A DNA stretch of 64,000 nucleotides from Herbidospora cretacea (lineage in GTDB: Bacteria > Actinomycetota > Actinomycetes > Streptosporangiales > Streptosporangiaceae), in NCBI RefSeq assembly GCF_001570605.1, contig NZ_BBXG01000022.1, positions 1 through 64,000 of the forward strand, read 5' to 3'. Shown here piece after piece: positions 36,548-45,433 of this stretch. The stretch's first letter is position 1. Every line of letters starts with the position of its first letter. The position numbers were made by a program, and so were the translations under genes. Under the pieces are notes generated by a model. It searched no databases. It had not been told where the DNA came from and was given only the letters and a program-made list of their open reading frames with translations.

Positions 36548-39436
36548 TTATCCGGTGAAGACGTGGTCGACCAGGCGGGCCGTCGCCTTCCCGGAGTCGT
36601 GCGGGGCGTACGTCCGGGCGAAGGCCAGATACCGGTCGGCGAGCCGGACCGACACCGAGTCGATGGTGCGCAGCACCTCGACCACCTCGGCCGAGCTGGC
36701 CAGGCGCGGGCCGGGCCGCTGGGCCTCCAGGTCGAGGTACAGACCCCGGCTGTTGCGGTACTTGTCCAGGTCGGGCGTGAACAGCACGACCGGCCGTCCG
36801 GTGGCCACGAAGTCGAACAGGCACGACGAGTAGTCCGTCACCAGCACGTCGGCGACGAGCATCAGGTCGGCCATGTCGGGATAGGTGGTCACGTCGATCG
36901 CGAACCCGCCGAGCGACTGGACGTGCGGGAACGCCTGCATCATGTGCCCGCGCACCAGGATCACGTGGTCGTCGCCCAGCGCCCGCTGCGCGTCGGCCAG
37001 GTCGAGCTTGACCGAGGCGTTGCGGCGGTCCCAGTCACGGAAGGTCGGGGCGTACAGCACGACCCGCTTGCCCTCAGGGATGCCCAGGCGGCGGCGGATG
37101 GCCGGGGCCAGCGCGTCGCGGTCGAACAGCACGTCGTTGCGCGGGTTGCCGCATTCGAGGATCTCGCCCTCGTAGCCGAACGCCTTGCGCAGGACGCCCG
37201 AGGCCCACGGCGACTGCGAGATCAGCAGGTCCCACTGGCGGACCTCGGTGGTCTGGCGGGCGTACACCGGCGGGCGCGGCTCGCGCCGCATGTGGGGCAG
37301 GTCGCGGCCGATGTGCTTGACCGGGGTGCCGTGCCAGGTCTGGACGTAGACCTGGTCGTCCCTGGCCCGGAACCACTGCGGCAGGAACTGGTTGGCCACG
37401 ATGTAGCGGGCGCGGGCCAGGGCCTCGTAGTGCTCCCGGCTGCCCTCCCGCACGACCGTCGGCACGATGCCCTCGCCGAGCCCCAGCTCCGCCGAGCCCG
37501 GCGGCACGAAGGCGCCGTCGCGGACGACCCAGATGTGCTCGCCCTCGTCGCCCCGGCGCACCCGCTCCTCGTAGATGGCGCGCGGGTTGTCGGAGTAGGA
37601 CCGGCCGTCGAAGGAGGCGTAGACCGTGGCCTCGCGGATCGGCTTGGCCTTCTCGGCCGGGTAGAACGTGCGGCTGAGCGCCCACACCCCGGCCGCGCTG
37701 CGCTCGTCGCCGGGCCGCTCCTCGGCCGCCACCAGGACGGGCACGTCGTAGCGGGTGGCGACGAACCGGTAGACCCGGCCGCCGACGGTCCGCTGCTCCT
37801 CGTCCAGGGTGGCGAGGGCGGCGTGGTCGACGCGGACGGGGACCATCGCGGGGCCGTACTTGCCGGGCGGGGCCACCGACATCGTCCAGGTGCCCTCGCT
37901 CAGCGCGGTGGTGGCGGCGAAGCGGGGCATCGCGCCGGGCGCGAACTCCACCGAGAAGGCGGTGCCCTCGCGGCGCAGCGGCACCCGGTAGGTCAGCCCG
38001 CCCCGGTGCCGCAGCACCAGGTCGCGCTCGCCCGCCTCGGCCGGGTATTCGCCCTTGAGCTCCAGCGCGCCGTCGCGCCAGGCCATGCTCTTGATGACCG
38101 GCAGCACCTTGTGGCCCGAGACGACCACGCGGTCGCGCCGGTCGCCCTGGACGGTGATCTCGCGGTCGCCCAGCAGCAGCCGGGTCTCCGGGGTGCCCTC
38201 CAGCATGACCGAGGCCGCCGGGTCGCCCTTCGGCTCGACCCACAGCCGCCGCGCGTCGGCGGTCAGCAGGGTCTGCACGCCCAGCGAGAGCGAGAAGACG
38301 CTGCCGCCCTCGGCGGGGGTGAACTCGGCCGGCATGCGGTGGCCGCCGACGCGGGCCTTGCCCTTGTCCACGGGACGCCCCGGCAGGAAGCCGGTCAGCT
38401 CGATCTGATCGCCGTCGATCTTGACGCCGGTCAGCTCGGCCCGGGTGGGCTGGAGCACGATCTGGAGCGCCTTGTCGGAGGTCCAGACCGGCCGCACCCA
38501 CCAGCGGTCGCGGGTCTTGAGACCGGCGGGCCGCTCGACCCGGCCGATGGACGGACCCCGCAGCACGCCCTTGGCGCGGGCGGCCCGCGACCAGATCACG
38601 ATCTCGGCCCGCCAGGTGGTGGTGTCCTGGACGGTGTGGCGCCGCTTGATCATCCGCTTGGCGCCGCGGACCATCGCCCGCAGCCCGGCCCGCCAGCGCA
38701 GCGAGAACGGGTTGAGCTCGGCCTGGAAGCCGGCCCAGTCGTAGTTGCAGCCGGGTTCCTTGGCGTCGTGGGTGGCCTCGGGCCGGAAGACGCGGGTGGT
38801 CTTCATCGTGACCGGCGGCAGCCAGCGCGGCCCCCGCAGCACCACGGTGGCCCGGTTGAACCGCCGGGACCGCACGGAGAGCCCGGCCAGGTAGGCGTGG
38901 CCGGTGACGCGGAGCGTGCCGCCTTCCCAGGTGATGTCGTCGATCTGGGTGACCGGCACCATGTCGGCGGGCCGCAGGCGCAGCAGCGACTGGTCGTCGA
39001 CCTCGACGGGGAGGTCGGCGTACCAGCGCAGGCCCTTGCGGACGCGGCGGGACGGCTCGGCGGCCGCGGCGGCCAGCTTGGCCAGCGCGTCGCCGTCGGC
39101 CAGCGCCTTGGCGTCGGCGGTCTCGACCAGGTGGAAGGCCACCCTCCGGCCGACCGGCAGGTCGCGCTTGACCTTGGGGTCGACGGAGGCCAGGTAGGGG
39201 CGCAGCACCTCGATGGCCTGGGCCCGGCGGGCGGGGCCGCGCTTGGCGGCGGCGTCGAGCCGGGCGCCCAGGCAGCCGGCCAGCACCTCGGCGTCGAGCC
39301 GGGCGCGCTCGGCGCCCGTCAGGCCCTCCGCGCGGACGAGCTCCACCAGGGCGTCGAGTGGCTCGCCCCGGTCATAGAGCTCCTGGACAGCCCGCAGTCG
39401 ATCGGCGACGGAATCGCCCTGGCGAGCGGGTGTCAT
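36548..39436 (-). CDS. CDP-glycerol/ribitol polymerase-like (TagF family) protein
   Basis: A 962-aa protein. The C-terminal ~380 residues match teichoic-acid polymerases: QTWHGTPVKHIGRDLP, ISQSPWASGVLRKAFGY, GNPRNDVLF, LYAPTFRDWD, VTDYSSCLFDF and the DLDKYRNSRGLY region, including the HGTP and TDYSS substrate sites. The first ~550 residues form a long beta-rich domain (TGHAYLAGLSVRSRRF) frequent in actinobacterial members, probably carbohydrate-related. It would polymerise glycerol- or ribitol-phosphate of wall teichoic acid at the inner membrane. No other teichoic-acid genes are in the window. Confidence 0.88.
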   Translation of the reverse strand: MTPARQGDSVADRLRAVQELYDRGEPLDALVELVRAEGLTGAERARLDAEVLAGCLGARLDAAAKRGPARRAQAIEVLRPYLASVDPKVKRDLPVGRRVAFHLVETADAKALADGDALAKLAAAAAEPSRRVRKGLRWYADLPVEVDDQSLLRLRPADMVPVTQIDDITWEGGTLRVTGHAYLAGLSVRSRRFNRATVVLRGPRWLPPVTMKTTRVFRPEATHDAKEPGCNYDWAGFQAELNPFSLRWRAGLRAMVRGAKRMIKRRHTVQDTTTWRAEIVIWSRAARAKGVLRGPSIGRVERPAGLKTRDRWWVRPVWTSDKALQIVLQPTRAELTGVKIDGDQIELTGFLPGRPVDKGKARVGGHRMPAEFTPAEGGSVFSLSLGVQTLLTADARRLWVEPKGDPAASVMLEGTPETRLLLGDREITVQGDRRDRVVVSGHKVLPVIKSMAWRDGALELKGEYPAEAGERDLVLRHRGGLTYRVPLRREGTAFSVEFAPGAMPRFAATTALSEGTWTMSVAPPGKYGPAMVPVRVDHAALATLDEEQRTVGGRVYRFVATRYDVPVLVAAEERPGDERSAAGVWALSRTFYPAEKAKPIREATVYASFDGRSYSDNPRAIYEERVRRGDEGEHIWVVRDGAFVPPGSAELGLGEGIVPTVVREGSREHYEALARARYIVANQFLPQWFRARDDQVYVQTWHGTPVKHIGRDLPHMRREPRPPVYARQTTEVRQWDLLISQSPWASGVLRKAFGYEGEILECGNPRNDVLFDRDALAPAIRRRLGIPEGKRVVLYAPTFRDWDRRNASVKLDLADAQRALGDDHVILVRGHMMQAFPHVQSLGGFAIDVTTYPDMADLMLVADVLVTDYSSCLFDFVATGRPVVLFTPDLDKYRNSRGLYLDLEAQRPGPRLASSAEVVEVLRTIDSVSVRLADRYLAFARTYAPHDSGKATARLVDHVFTG

Positions 39437-39487
39437 AAGGGGGCACCACCCTTCGGATGACCGGTGTTTCAGAAATGGTAATGCCGG

Positions 39488-39793
39488 TTAAAAGGGGATT
39501 CCGTCCCATCGAGCCTCACGCATCAATGCGCGTTCCCCTTTCACCGGTGTTCCTTCCGCACGCCACCTGCGGAGACATTCGGCCTCCAGCCCCGGCGGCG
39601 GGCTCCCATCCGTTCTGATCACTCGCCACCATGAGACGGCTCCGCCCCATGTGGCCATCACCCGCCCCACCTGCCGGGGCCCGCCCTCACCGAGGAACTC
39701 GGCCACGTCTCCGTACGACATGACCCTCCCGGGCGGGATCCGGTCGACCAGGTCGAGGACCCGGTCGGCGAAAGGTGGCGGGTGATCGTTCAT
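39488..39793 (-). CDS. Alkyltransferase-like (ATL) DNA-binding protein, MGMT family
   Basis: A 101-aa MGMT-fold protein. IPPGRVMSYGDVAEFLG (helix-turn-helix and Arg finger) is intact. At the active site, where MGMT has PCHRV, this protein has SWWRVI, so the alkyl-acceptor Cys is replaced by Trp. That is the mark of ATL proteins, which bind O6-alkylguanine and channel it to nucleotide-excision repair rather than repair it directly. The start is ATG at 39793, overlapping the stop of the upstream gene by 4 nt. Confidence 0.9.
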   Translation of the reverse strand: MNDHPPPFADRVLDLVDRIPPGRVMSYGDVAEFLGEGGPRQVGRVMATWGGAVSWWRVIRTDGSPPPGLEAECLRRWRAEGTPVKGERALMREARWDGIPF

Positions 39794-40149
39794 TGGCTCC
39801 AGCTCGTCGGCCCGGCGTAGAGGAGGTCCTCCACCTTGCCGAACTCGACGTCGCCCTGCTCCAGAATTCCGTCGCGGACGCCGTAGGTCTCGCCGTCCTC
39901 GCCGACCAGTCGCCCGCCCAGCAGCTCGGCGACGCGCGCCAGGTGGGCGAGGTGCCAGTCGGAGGCGGGCGAGCCGGTCAGCCGGCCCGACCACACGGCC
40001 ACCTGGTGACCTTCGTCGCCGTGCCGCGCGACGACCTCTCCCGCCTCGGCCGATCCGCGCACCTCGACGTCGGAGTGGCCCGACAGCGCGCGGACGAGTT
40101 CGGCGTAGGCGAGCGGTGATTCACGCTCGACGCGCAGCTCGTAACCCAT
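39790..40149 (-). CDS. Conserved hypothetical protein, 119 aa
   Basis: A soluble alpha/beta protein without a recognised family. It opens MGYELRVERESPLAYAEL, and a central WHLAHLARVAELLGGRLVGEDGETYGV contains helix and strand elements. It is acidic and starts at ATG 40149, with its stop overlapping the ATL gene by 4 nt (ATGA), so the two are coupled. A role with the ATL protein in DNA damage response is possible but unsupported. Confidence 0.62.
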   Translation of the reverse strand: MGYELRVERESPLAYAELVRALSGHSDVEVRGSAEAGEVVARHGDEGHQVAVWSGRLTGSPASDWHLAHLARVAELLGGRLVGEDGETYGVRDGILEQGDVEFGKVEDLLYAGPTSWSQ

Positions 40150-40216
40150 GGTGCGCGACGATAGCGAACCTTTGCCCCTTGTTGTGATGAGAAAGGGCAA
40201 GTTTCCCTCTAAGTCG

Positions 40217-41356
40217 TCATCTCCTTCTGCGCACCAGCAGCGCCGCGAGAAGACCGAAGGCCGCCAGGCTCAGCACGGCCCCCGCGCCGTAGACCCAGAG
40301 CCGCAGCGGGTCGGCGCCGGGCGGCTGCGGACCGGCCGACTTGGGCCCGCCGCCGAAGTAGAGGTCGTCGCCGACCGGCGCGGCCGGCTGGTATCTCGCC
40401 AGCTCACCGGCGCGGGTGAGGGCTCCGGCGGCGTTCACCACGCCGAAGCCGATCTTGTCGTCGTAGCCGTTCTTCGGATGCGGCCCGGCCGAGTCGGACA
40501 TCGCCCGGACGACCAGTTCGGCGGGCAGCCGGGGGAACTTGGACCGGATCAACGCGGCCACCCCGCCCACCATGGCGCTCGCCGCCTGGGTGCCGTTCAC
40601 CGCCGGCGGCCGGCCTCCCGCCTGGCCCGCCGGGACGCGCACGCCCGGAGCGGCGACCAGCACCGACAGGTTGTCGGAGCTGTCGGGGGCGCGGACCCCG
40701 GCGTCGTCCACGGCGGCCACCCCGATCACGCCGGGGAACCCGGCCGGGAACTGCCAGTAGGAGGTGCCGTTGGCGGTGGACGAGGGCCACCGGCCGACGT
40801 CGCCCGCCCCCGAGACGATCACGACGTCACGCTGGAGGGCGTAGGCGACCGCGTCGCGCTCGACCCGGCCGACGCCGAAGATGCCCATCGGCACCACGAT
40901 GACCTGGGCGCCGTGGTTGACGGCGTAGCGCACGCCCCGGGCGATCGGGCTGTCGAGCGGCGTGCCGGGGGCCGCCTCGGGGTCGACCAGGTCGCCGTCG
41001 AGGGGCGCCGCGGTGATCGGCACCGACAGCACCGAGGCCTCGGGCGCGGTGCCCTGACGGCCGCCGCCCGCCCCGTCGCCCGCGACCAGCCCGGCCAGGA
41101 CGGTCGAGTAGTCGTTGACGCGCATCTCGTCGCCCTCGAAGAAGGTGCCCGTCATGTCGGGCGCCTGGACGACCCTGCCCTTGAGCTCGGCCGGTTCGCC
41201 CACCCGGTCGTGGAGCAGCGCGACGGTCACCCCGGCGCCCTTGGTCTGGGCCCAGGCGGCGTCGATGTTCAGTTCGTCGAGCGGCGCCGGCGCGGCCGCG
41301 ACGACCAGGAGCGCGGCCACCGCGACGGCTGCGGGTCTCAAGGCGGGTCTCAACAC
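40217..41356 (-). CDS. Subtilase-fold (S8, mycosin-like) pseudoprotease
   Basis: A 379-aa exported membrane protein: signal peptide (RPAAVAVAALLVVAAAP), S8 fold, C-terminal transmembrane anchor (VLSLAAFGLLAALLV) and RRRR tail. By alignment with the intact neighbour (42236-43441) the catalytic residues are replaced: Asp to His49, His to Tyr83, Ser to Gln257 (NGTQAAS), and the oxyanion Asn to Asp186. Fold-forming segments such as MVGGVAALI are kept. It is likely a non-catalytic subtilase. The start is GTG at 41356, overlapping the upstream membrane gene by 7 nt (GTGTTGA), exactly as in the paralogous pair. Confidence 0.85.
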   Translation of the reverse strand: MLRPALRPAAVAVAALLVVAAAPAPLDELNIDAAWAQTKGAGVTVALLHDRVGEPAELKGRVVQAPDMTGTFFEGDEMRVNDYSTVLAGLVAGDGAGGGRQGTAPEASVLSVPITAAPLDGDLVDPEAAPGTPLDSPIARGVRYAVNHGAQVIVVPMGIFGVGRVERDAVAYALQRDVVIVSGAGDVGRWPSSTANGTSYWQFPAGFPGVIGVAAVDDAGVRAPDSSDNLSVLVAAPGVRVPAGQAGGRPPAVNGTQAASAMVGGVAALIRSKFPRLPAELVVRAMSDSAGPHPKNGYDDKIGFGVVNAAGALTRAGELARYQPAAPVGDDLYFGGGPKSAGPQPPGADPLRLWVYGAGAVLSLAAFGLLAALLVRRRR

Positions 41357-42183
41357 TCGTTCCCCTGGGTGCAGCGCGGAACCTCGGGCTCCTCGCCCAG
41401 AGACCGGGCGACCCGGCCGCCGAGGGCCTGCGCGGTCGGCCACAGCTCGCTGTGCAACAGCTCCTCCTGCGGGATCGCGTCACGGGTCCGCCCGTCGGTG
41501 TACCCGGCGGTGAAGAAGACGATGTACGGCCCAACCCCGACCCAGCCCGAACGCTGCCGCTGGGCCGCGCCGAACAGGTCGGTGACGGTGCCGGGGAAGG
41601 CCACCGGCCGCACCCCCACCCGGTCGTCGACGGGCAGCTTGGCCGAGGCGGCGGTGCGGGCGTCCTCGTCGGCCATGACGGCCACGCCGACGGTGATCGC
41701 GAAGGCGCCCGACTGGTCGACGTAGGTCGCCCGGAGCAGCGACCGGCAGGACACCTCGCGGAAGACCGAGGCGACCGACCGGTCGACCCCGGCCCAGCAG
41801 GGGATCTCGGGCGCGATGCCGACCCGGCGGGCGAACTGCTGAGACCGGGCCAGGCCGACGTATTCGAGCTCGTCGGGGAAGACCATGGACGCCGGCCAGT
41901 CGTGCCAGCGGCGGGCGACGTCCTGCTTCACGTAGTCGGCGCGCTCCTCGCCGGTCAGCGGGCGGGAACGGGTCTCCTGGACCACGCCGATGCCGCCGAC
42001 GACCGCGTTGACGGCGGCCACGAGCACGGCGGCCGTCAGCAGACTGGTGACGATCCCCCGTCGGCGGACGCCCTTCTCGAGCTCCCGCCGCTCCTTGGCG
42101 GCCTGGACCGCCGCCGCGCGCCCGCGCGTGGCCGGCCATGAGCGCACCCGGGTCCGCGGGGCCCGAGGCTGCTGTGGCGACAT
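41350..42183 (-). CDS. Membrane protein of duplicated subtilase module, copy A
   Basis: A 277-aa protein with a basic N-terminus (RRELEKGVRRRG), one transmembrane segment (VTSLLTAAVLVAAVNAVVG) and a ~200-residue outer domain. It is clearly a paralogue of 43435-44154: both share FARRVGI/VARRVGI, RATYVDQ/RATYLDA, ITVGVAV/VTIGVGA and AFPGTVTDLF/PFPKTVTELF. Four cysteines (Cys in EIPCW, VSCRS, PRCTQ, NEC) probably form disulfides. Its 3' end overlaps the pseudoprotease start by 7 nt. The family is unknown. Confidence 0.72.
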   Translation of the reverse strand: MSPQQPRAPRTRVRSWPATRGRAAAVQAAKERRELEKGVRRRGIVTSLLTAAVLVAAVNAVVGGIGVVQETRSRPLTGEERADYVKQDVARRWHDWPASMVFPDELEYVGLARSQQFARRVGIAPEIPCWAGVDRSVASVFREVSCRSLLRATYVDQSGAFAITVGVAVMADEDARTAASAKLPVDDRVGVRPVAFPGTVTDLFGAAQRQRSGWVGVGPYIVFFTAGYTDGRTRDAIPQEELLHSELWPTAQALGGRVARSLGEEPEVPRCTQGNEC

Positions 42184-42235
42184 TCCTCAATGTTACGCCG
42201 AAGACTCCATACGCCAACGATTCGGTAGAGGTCTC

Positions 42236-43441
42236 CTACGTGGCGATTTCTGGTGAAGCCTCCCGGCGCCTGGCCCGGCGGGCCACGACGACGATCACCG
42301 CGACCGCTCCACCTGCGCCGATCAGCCCGGCGACCCCGGCGCCGCCGTAGAGGGCGATCATCCGGCGGTCGCGCTTCACCATCGCGATCGGCTGAGGGGA
42401 GGCGGTGGAGAAGGGACGGTCGGGATCGTGGGCCCTCTTCCCCGAAGCGGTCGGTCCATACCCGGCGAGCCGGGCGGCCGCGGTCAGCGCGCGGCCGGCG
42501 TTCACCACGCCGAAGCCGGTGGCGGTGTTGTAGCCGGCGCCCTTGGGGGCGACGGCCGAGCCGGAGAGGGCCTGGGCCACCAGCGCGGGCGACATCTTCG
42601 GGTGCTCGGCCTTGATCAGGGCGGCCACCCCCGACACCAGGGCGGTCGCCTGCGACGTGCCCCGGCCGACCCAGTATTCGTCGCCGGGCCCGGCCCCGAG
42701 GATGTCGACGCCCGGCGCCGCCAGCATCACCGAGGCGTTGCGGGTGGAGAAGAAGGCCCGCCGCATCGTGCCGGTCACCGCCGCGACCGAGATCACCCCG
42801 GGCAGCGAGGCCGGGTAGGAGTAGTGGCCGCCGGTGTCCTCCGCGCCGTCGTTGCCGGCCGCCGCGACCAGGACCACGTTCCTGGAGATCGCGTACGCCA
42901 CCGCGGCCCGGTCGGCCTCCGTCGCGGCGCCCTTCGCGATCGACAGGTTGATGACGTCGGCGCCCTCCTCGACGGCGTAGCGGATGCCCCGGGCCATCAC
43001 GCCCTCGTAGCGCTCGTCCATGTTGAACTTCTTGAAGCCCGGCTCGTCGTCCTCCAGGATCACCCGGACCGACAGGATCCGCGCCTCGGGCGCGACCCCG
43101 ATCACACCGTCGCGCCCGCCGGGGCCGTGGCCGTGCCCGGCGATGAGCGAGGCCATGTACGTGCCGTGGAGCCGCTGGGGCGCGACGTCGGCCGGGTTGG
43201 CGCCCTTGGTGAAGTCGCGGCCCACCCGGACCGACCCCGCGAGGTCGCGGTGGCCGGGGTCGACCCCGGAGTCGAGCACGGCCACCAGCACGCCGTCGCC
43301 CTTGGTGACCCGCCAGGCCTGGTCGATGCCGATCGTGCCGAGCGTGCCGGTCTGCCCGCTCCGGACCTCGTCGGCGGCGGCGGCCGTGCCGAGGAAGGGC
43401 CCGGTCAGCACGACGAGGGCGGCCAGCGCCCGTCTCAGCAC
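42236..43441 (-). CDS. Subtilase (S8, mycosin-like) membrane-anchored serine protease
   Basis: A 401-aa protease. The signal peptide (LRRALAALVVLTGPFLGTAAA) is followed by an S8 domain with a complete triad: Asp57 (AVLDSGVD), His92 (RLHGTYMASLIAGHG) and Ser263 (RGTSQATALVSG), plus oxyanion Asn197 (AAAGNDG). A C-terminal transmembrane helix (about 365-388) and basic tail anchor it, as in mycosins of type VII secretion. No ESX genes are in the window. The start GTG overlaps the upstream membrane gene by 7 nt (GTGCTGA). Confidence 0.92.
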   Translation of the reverse strand: MLRRALAALVVLTGPFLGTAAAADEVRSGQTGTLGTIGIDQAWRVTKGDGVLVAVLDSGVDPGHRDLAGSVRVGRDFTKGANPADVAPQRLHGTYMASLIAGHGHGPGGRDGVIGVAPEARILSVRVILEDDEPGFKKFNMDERYEGVMARGIRYAVEEGADVINLSIAKGAATEADRAAVAYAISRNVVLVAAAGNDGAEDTGGHYSYPASLPGVISVAAVTGTMRRAFFSTRNASVMLAAPGVDILGAGPGDEYWVGRGTSQATALVSGVAALIKAEHPKMSPALVAQALSGSAVAPKGAGYNTATGFGVVNAGRALTAAARLAGYGPTASGKRAHDPDRPFSTASPQPIAMVKRDRRMIALYGGAGVAGLIGAGGAVAVIVVVARRARRREASPEIAT

Positions 43442-44154
43442 AGGAAGCCCTCCGACTGACAGCCCGTCGGCACCGGGGCGACCAGGGTGCGGGCGATCTG
43501 CTCCGACAGCTCGTCGGTGAAGGTGAACATCGAGGTCAGCGGGCGGCCCAGCGCCTTGGCGGGGCGGCCGTCGACCTGCCCGGCGGTGACCATCACGAGG
43601 TAGGGCCCGGCCCGGTGGTAGGTGCCGTACTGACGCCCGGCGGCGGTGAAGAGCTCGGTGACCGTCTTGGGGAAGGGCAGCGGGCGCAGCCCCGGCGAGG
43701 GGCGGTGTTCGCGGGGCAGCGCGGTGGTGGCGGCCATCACGGCGGTGGCGTCCCGGAAGGCGCCGACCCCGATGGTGACCACGACGCCCTGGACGGCGTC
43801 GAGATAGGTGGCGCGGATGACCCCCCGGCAGCCGGCCGCCTCCATCGAGGCTCTCAGCGCGGCGTCGACGGCCGCGGCGCAGCCGGTGCCCGTGCCGATG
43901 CCGACCCGCCGGGCGACCTCACGGCCGCCCTGCTCGGAGGTGTAGCCGAGGCGTTCGGGAAAGATCTTTCCGGCCGGCCAGGTGCGCCAGCGGCGGGCCA
44001 GTTCCTCGGCCGCCGCGGCGCGGTGTTCCTGCTTGCTGGGCCCCCGGGTCAGCTCGGTCATCGCCGAACTGACCCCGACCCCCGCGACGACCGCGCAGCT
44101 CACCGTGAGGGCCGACGCCACGACGAGCGCCGGCCAACTGCGTCTTTCCGTCAC
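43435..44154 (-). CDS. Membrane protein of duplicated subtilase module, copy B
   Basis: A 239-aa protein with one N-terminal transmembrane segment (WPALVVASALTVSCAVVAG) and an outer domain paralogous to the product of 41350-42183 (shared VARRVGIG, VIRATYLDAVQG, FPKTVTELFTAAGRQ, GPYLVMVTAGQVDGR). Three later cysteines (TGCAAAV, AGCRGV, GCQSEGFLC) mirror copy A. Its stop lies within the start of the active subtilase. Tight coupling suggests the membrane protein and protease act together at the envelope. The function is unknown. Confidence 0.72.
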   Translation of the reverse strand: MTERRSWPALVVASALTVSCAVVAGVGVSSAMTELTRGPSKQEHRAAAAEELARRWRTWPAGKIFPERLGYTSEQGGREVARRVGIGTGTGCAAAVDAALRASMEAAGCRGVIRATYLDAVQGVVVTIGVGAFRDATAVMAATTALPREHRPSPGLRPLPFPKTVTELFTAAGRQYGTYHRAGPYLVMVTAGQVDGRPAKALGRPLTSMFTFTDELSEQIARTLVAPVPTGCQSEGFLC

Positions 44155-44186
44155 GGACCGACTTTAACCGGCCCAGATGGGTCGTA

Positions 44187-45368
44187 TCAGTAAGTCGGCA
44201 GAGACGGGTCTACCGTCTTGACCCAGCTCAAAACGCCTCCACCCACGTGGACGGCGTCGGCGAACCCGGCGTTCTTCAGCACCGCGAGCACCTCGGCCGA
44301 GCGCGCGCCCGACTTGCAGTGCAGGACGATCTTCTTGTCCTGCGGCATCTTCTCCAGGGCCGAGCCGTTGAGGAACTCGCCCTTGGGGATGAGGGTCGCG
44401 CCGGGGATGCTGACGATCTCGTACTCGCCCTGCTCGCGGACGTCGACGAGGTAGATGTTCTCGCCCTCGTCCTGCCACTTCTTGAGCTCGGCGGCGGTGA
44501 TCGTCGAGCCCTGGGCGGCCTGCTGGGCCTCGTCGGAGACGACGCCGCAGAACGCCTCGTAGTCTTCGAGCAGCGCGGTGACGGTGGGGTTCTTGCCGCA
44601 CAGCACGCACTCGGGGTCCTTGCGGACCTTGACGTCGCGGTACTTCATCTCCAGCGCGTCGTAGATCATCAGACGGCCGACCAGCGGGTCGCCGATGCCC
44701 GTCAGCAGCTTGATGGCCTCGTTGACCTGGATCGAGCCGATCGAGGCGCACAGCACGCCGAGCACGCCGCCCTCGGCGCAGGAGGGGACCATGCCGGGGG
44801 GCGGGGGCTCCGGGTAGAGGCAGCGGTAGCAGGGGCCGTGCTCGGCCCAGAAGACGCTGGCCTGGCCGTCGAAGCGGTAGATCGAGCCCCAGACGTAGGG
44901 CTTGCCGAGCAGGACCGCCGCGTCGTTGACCATGTAGCGGGTGGCGAAGTTGTCGGTGCCGTCGACGATGAGGTCGTAGCCCGAGAAGATGTCCATCACG
45001 TTGTCGGTGGTGAGGGCCACGTTGTGGATCACCACGTTGACGAGCGGGTTGATCTCGCGCACGGTCGCGGCGGCCGACTCGGCCTTGAGACGGCCGACGT
45101 CGGACTGGCCGTGGATGATCTGACGCTGCAGGTTCGACTCGTCGACGACGTCGAAGTCGATGACGCCGAGCGTGCCCACACCTGCCGCGGCCAGGTACAT
45201 CAGGGCCGGGGAACCGAGGCCGCCGGCGCCCACACACAGGACCTTGGCGTTCTTCAGCCGCTTCTGGCCGGTCATCCCCACGTCGGGGATGATCAGGTGG
45301 CGCGAGTAGCGGCGCACCTCGTCGACGGTGAGCTCGGGGGCCGGCTCGACCAGCGGTGGCAACGACAC
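44187..45368 (-). CDS. moeZ: MoeZ: adenylyltransferase/sulfurtransferase
   Basis: A 393-aa fusion. The ThiF/MoeB domain (about 20-270) has VLCVGAGGLGSPAL, the DVVDESNLQRQ adenylation loop and zinc cysteines (CYRCLYP, CVLCGK). The rhodanese domain (about 285-390) has the active Cys in HCKSGARSAEV. MoeZ activates and sulfurates carriers such as MoaD2, CysO or ThiS-like proteins in actinobacteria, supplying sulfur for molybdopterin and thiamine-related paths. Start ATG at 45368. It matches Rv3206c in the backbone order. Confidence 0.95.
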   Translation of the reverse strand: MSLPPLVEPAPELTVDEVRRYSRHLIIPDVGMTGQKRLKNAKVLCVGAGGLGSPALMYLAAAGVGTLGVIDFDVVDESNLQRQIIHGQSDVGRLKAESAAATVREINPLVNVVIHNVALTTDNVMDIFSGYDLIVDGTDNFATRYMVNDAAVLLGKPYVWGSIYRFDGQASVFWAEHGPCYRCLYPEPPPPGMVPSCAEGGVLGVLCASIGSIQVNEAIKLLTGIGDPLVGRLMIYDALEMKYRDVKVRKDPECVLCGKNPTVTALLEDYEAFCGVVSDEAQQAAQGSTITAAELKKWQDEGENIYLVDVREQGEYEIVSIPGATLIPKGEFLNGSALEKMPQDKKIVLHCKSGARSAEVLAVLKNAGFADAVHVGGGVLSWVKTVDPSLPTY

Positions 45369-45433
45369 AGTTCCACTCCCGTTTCAGGGCAATCGAGGGT
45401 CTGGCTCGTGCCCCCGAGGGGGCACGCTCCACA

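Noticed and set aside
36563-39460. 965-codon plus-strand frame opposite the TagF-like gene
   Set aside because: Shadow of a recognised gene; the composition follows complementary codon usage and shows no motifs.
40217-44154. Type VII secretion locus because of mycosin-like proteases
   Set aside because: No EccB-E, EsxA/B or PE/PPE-like genes are present nearby, so a full ESX locus is not supported.
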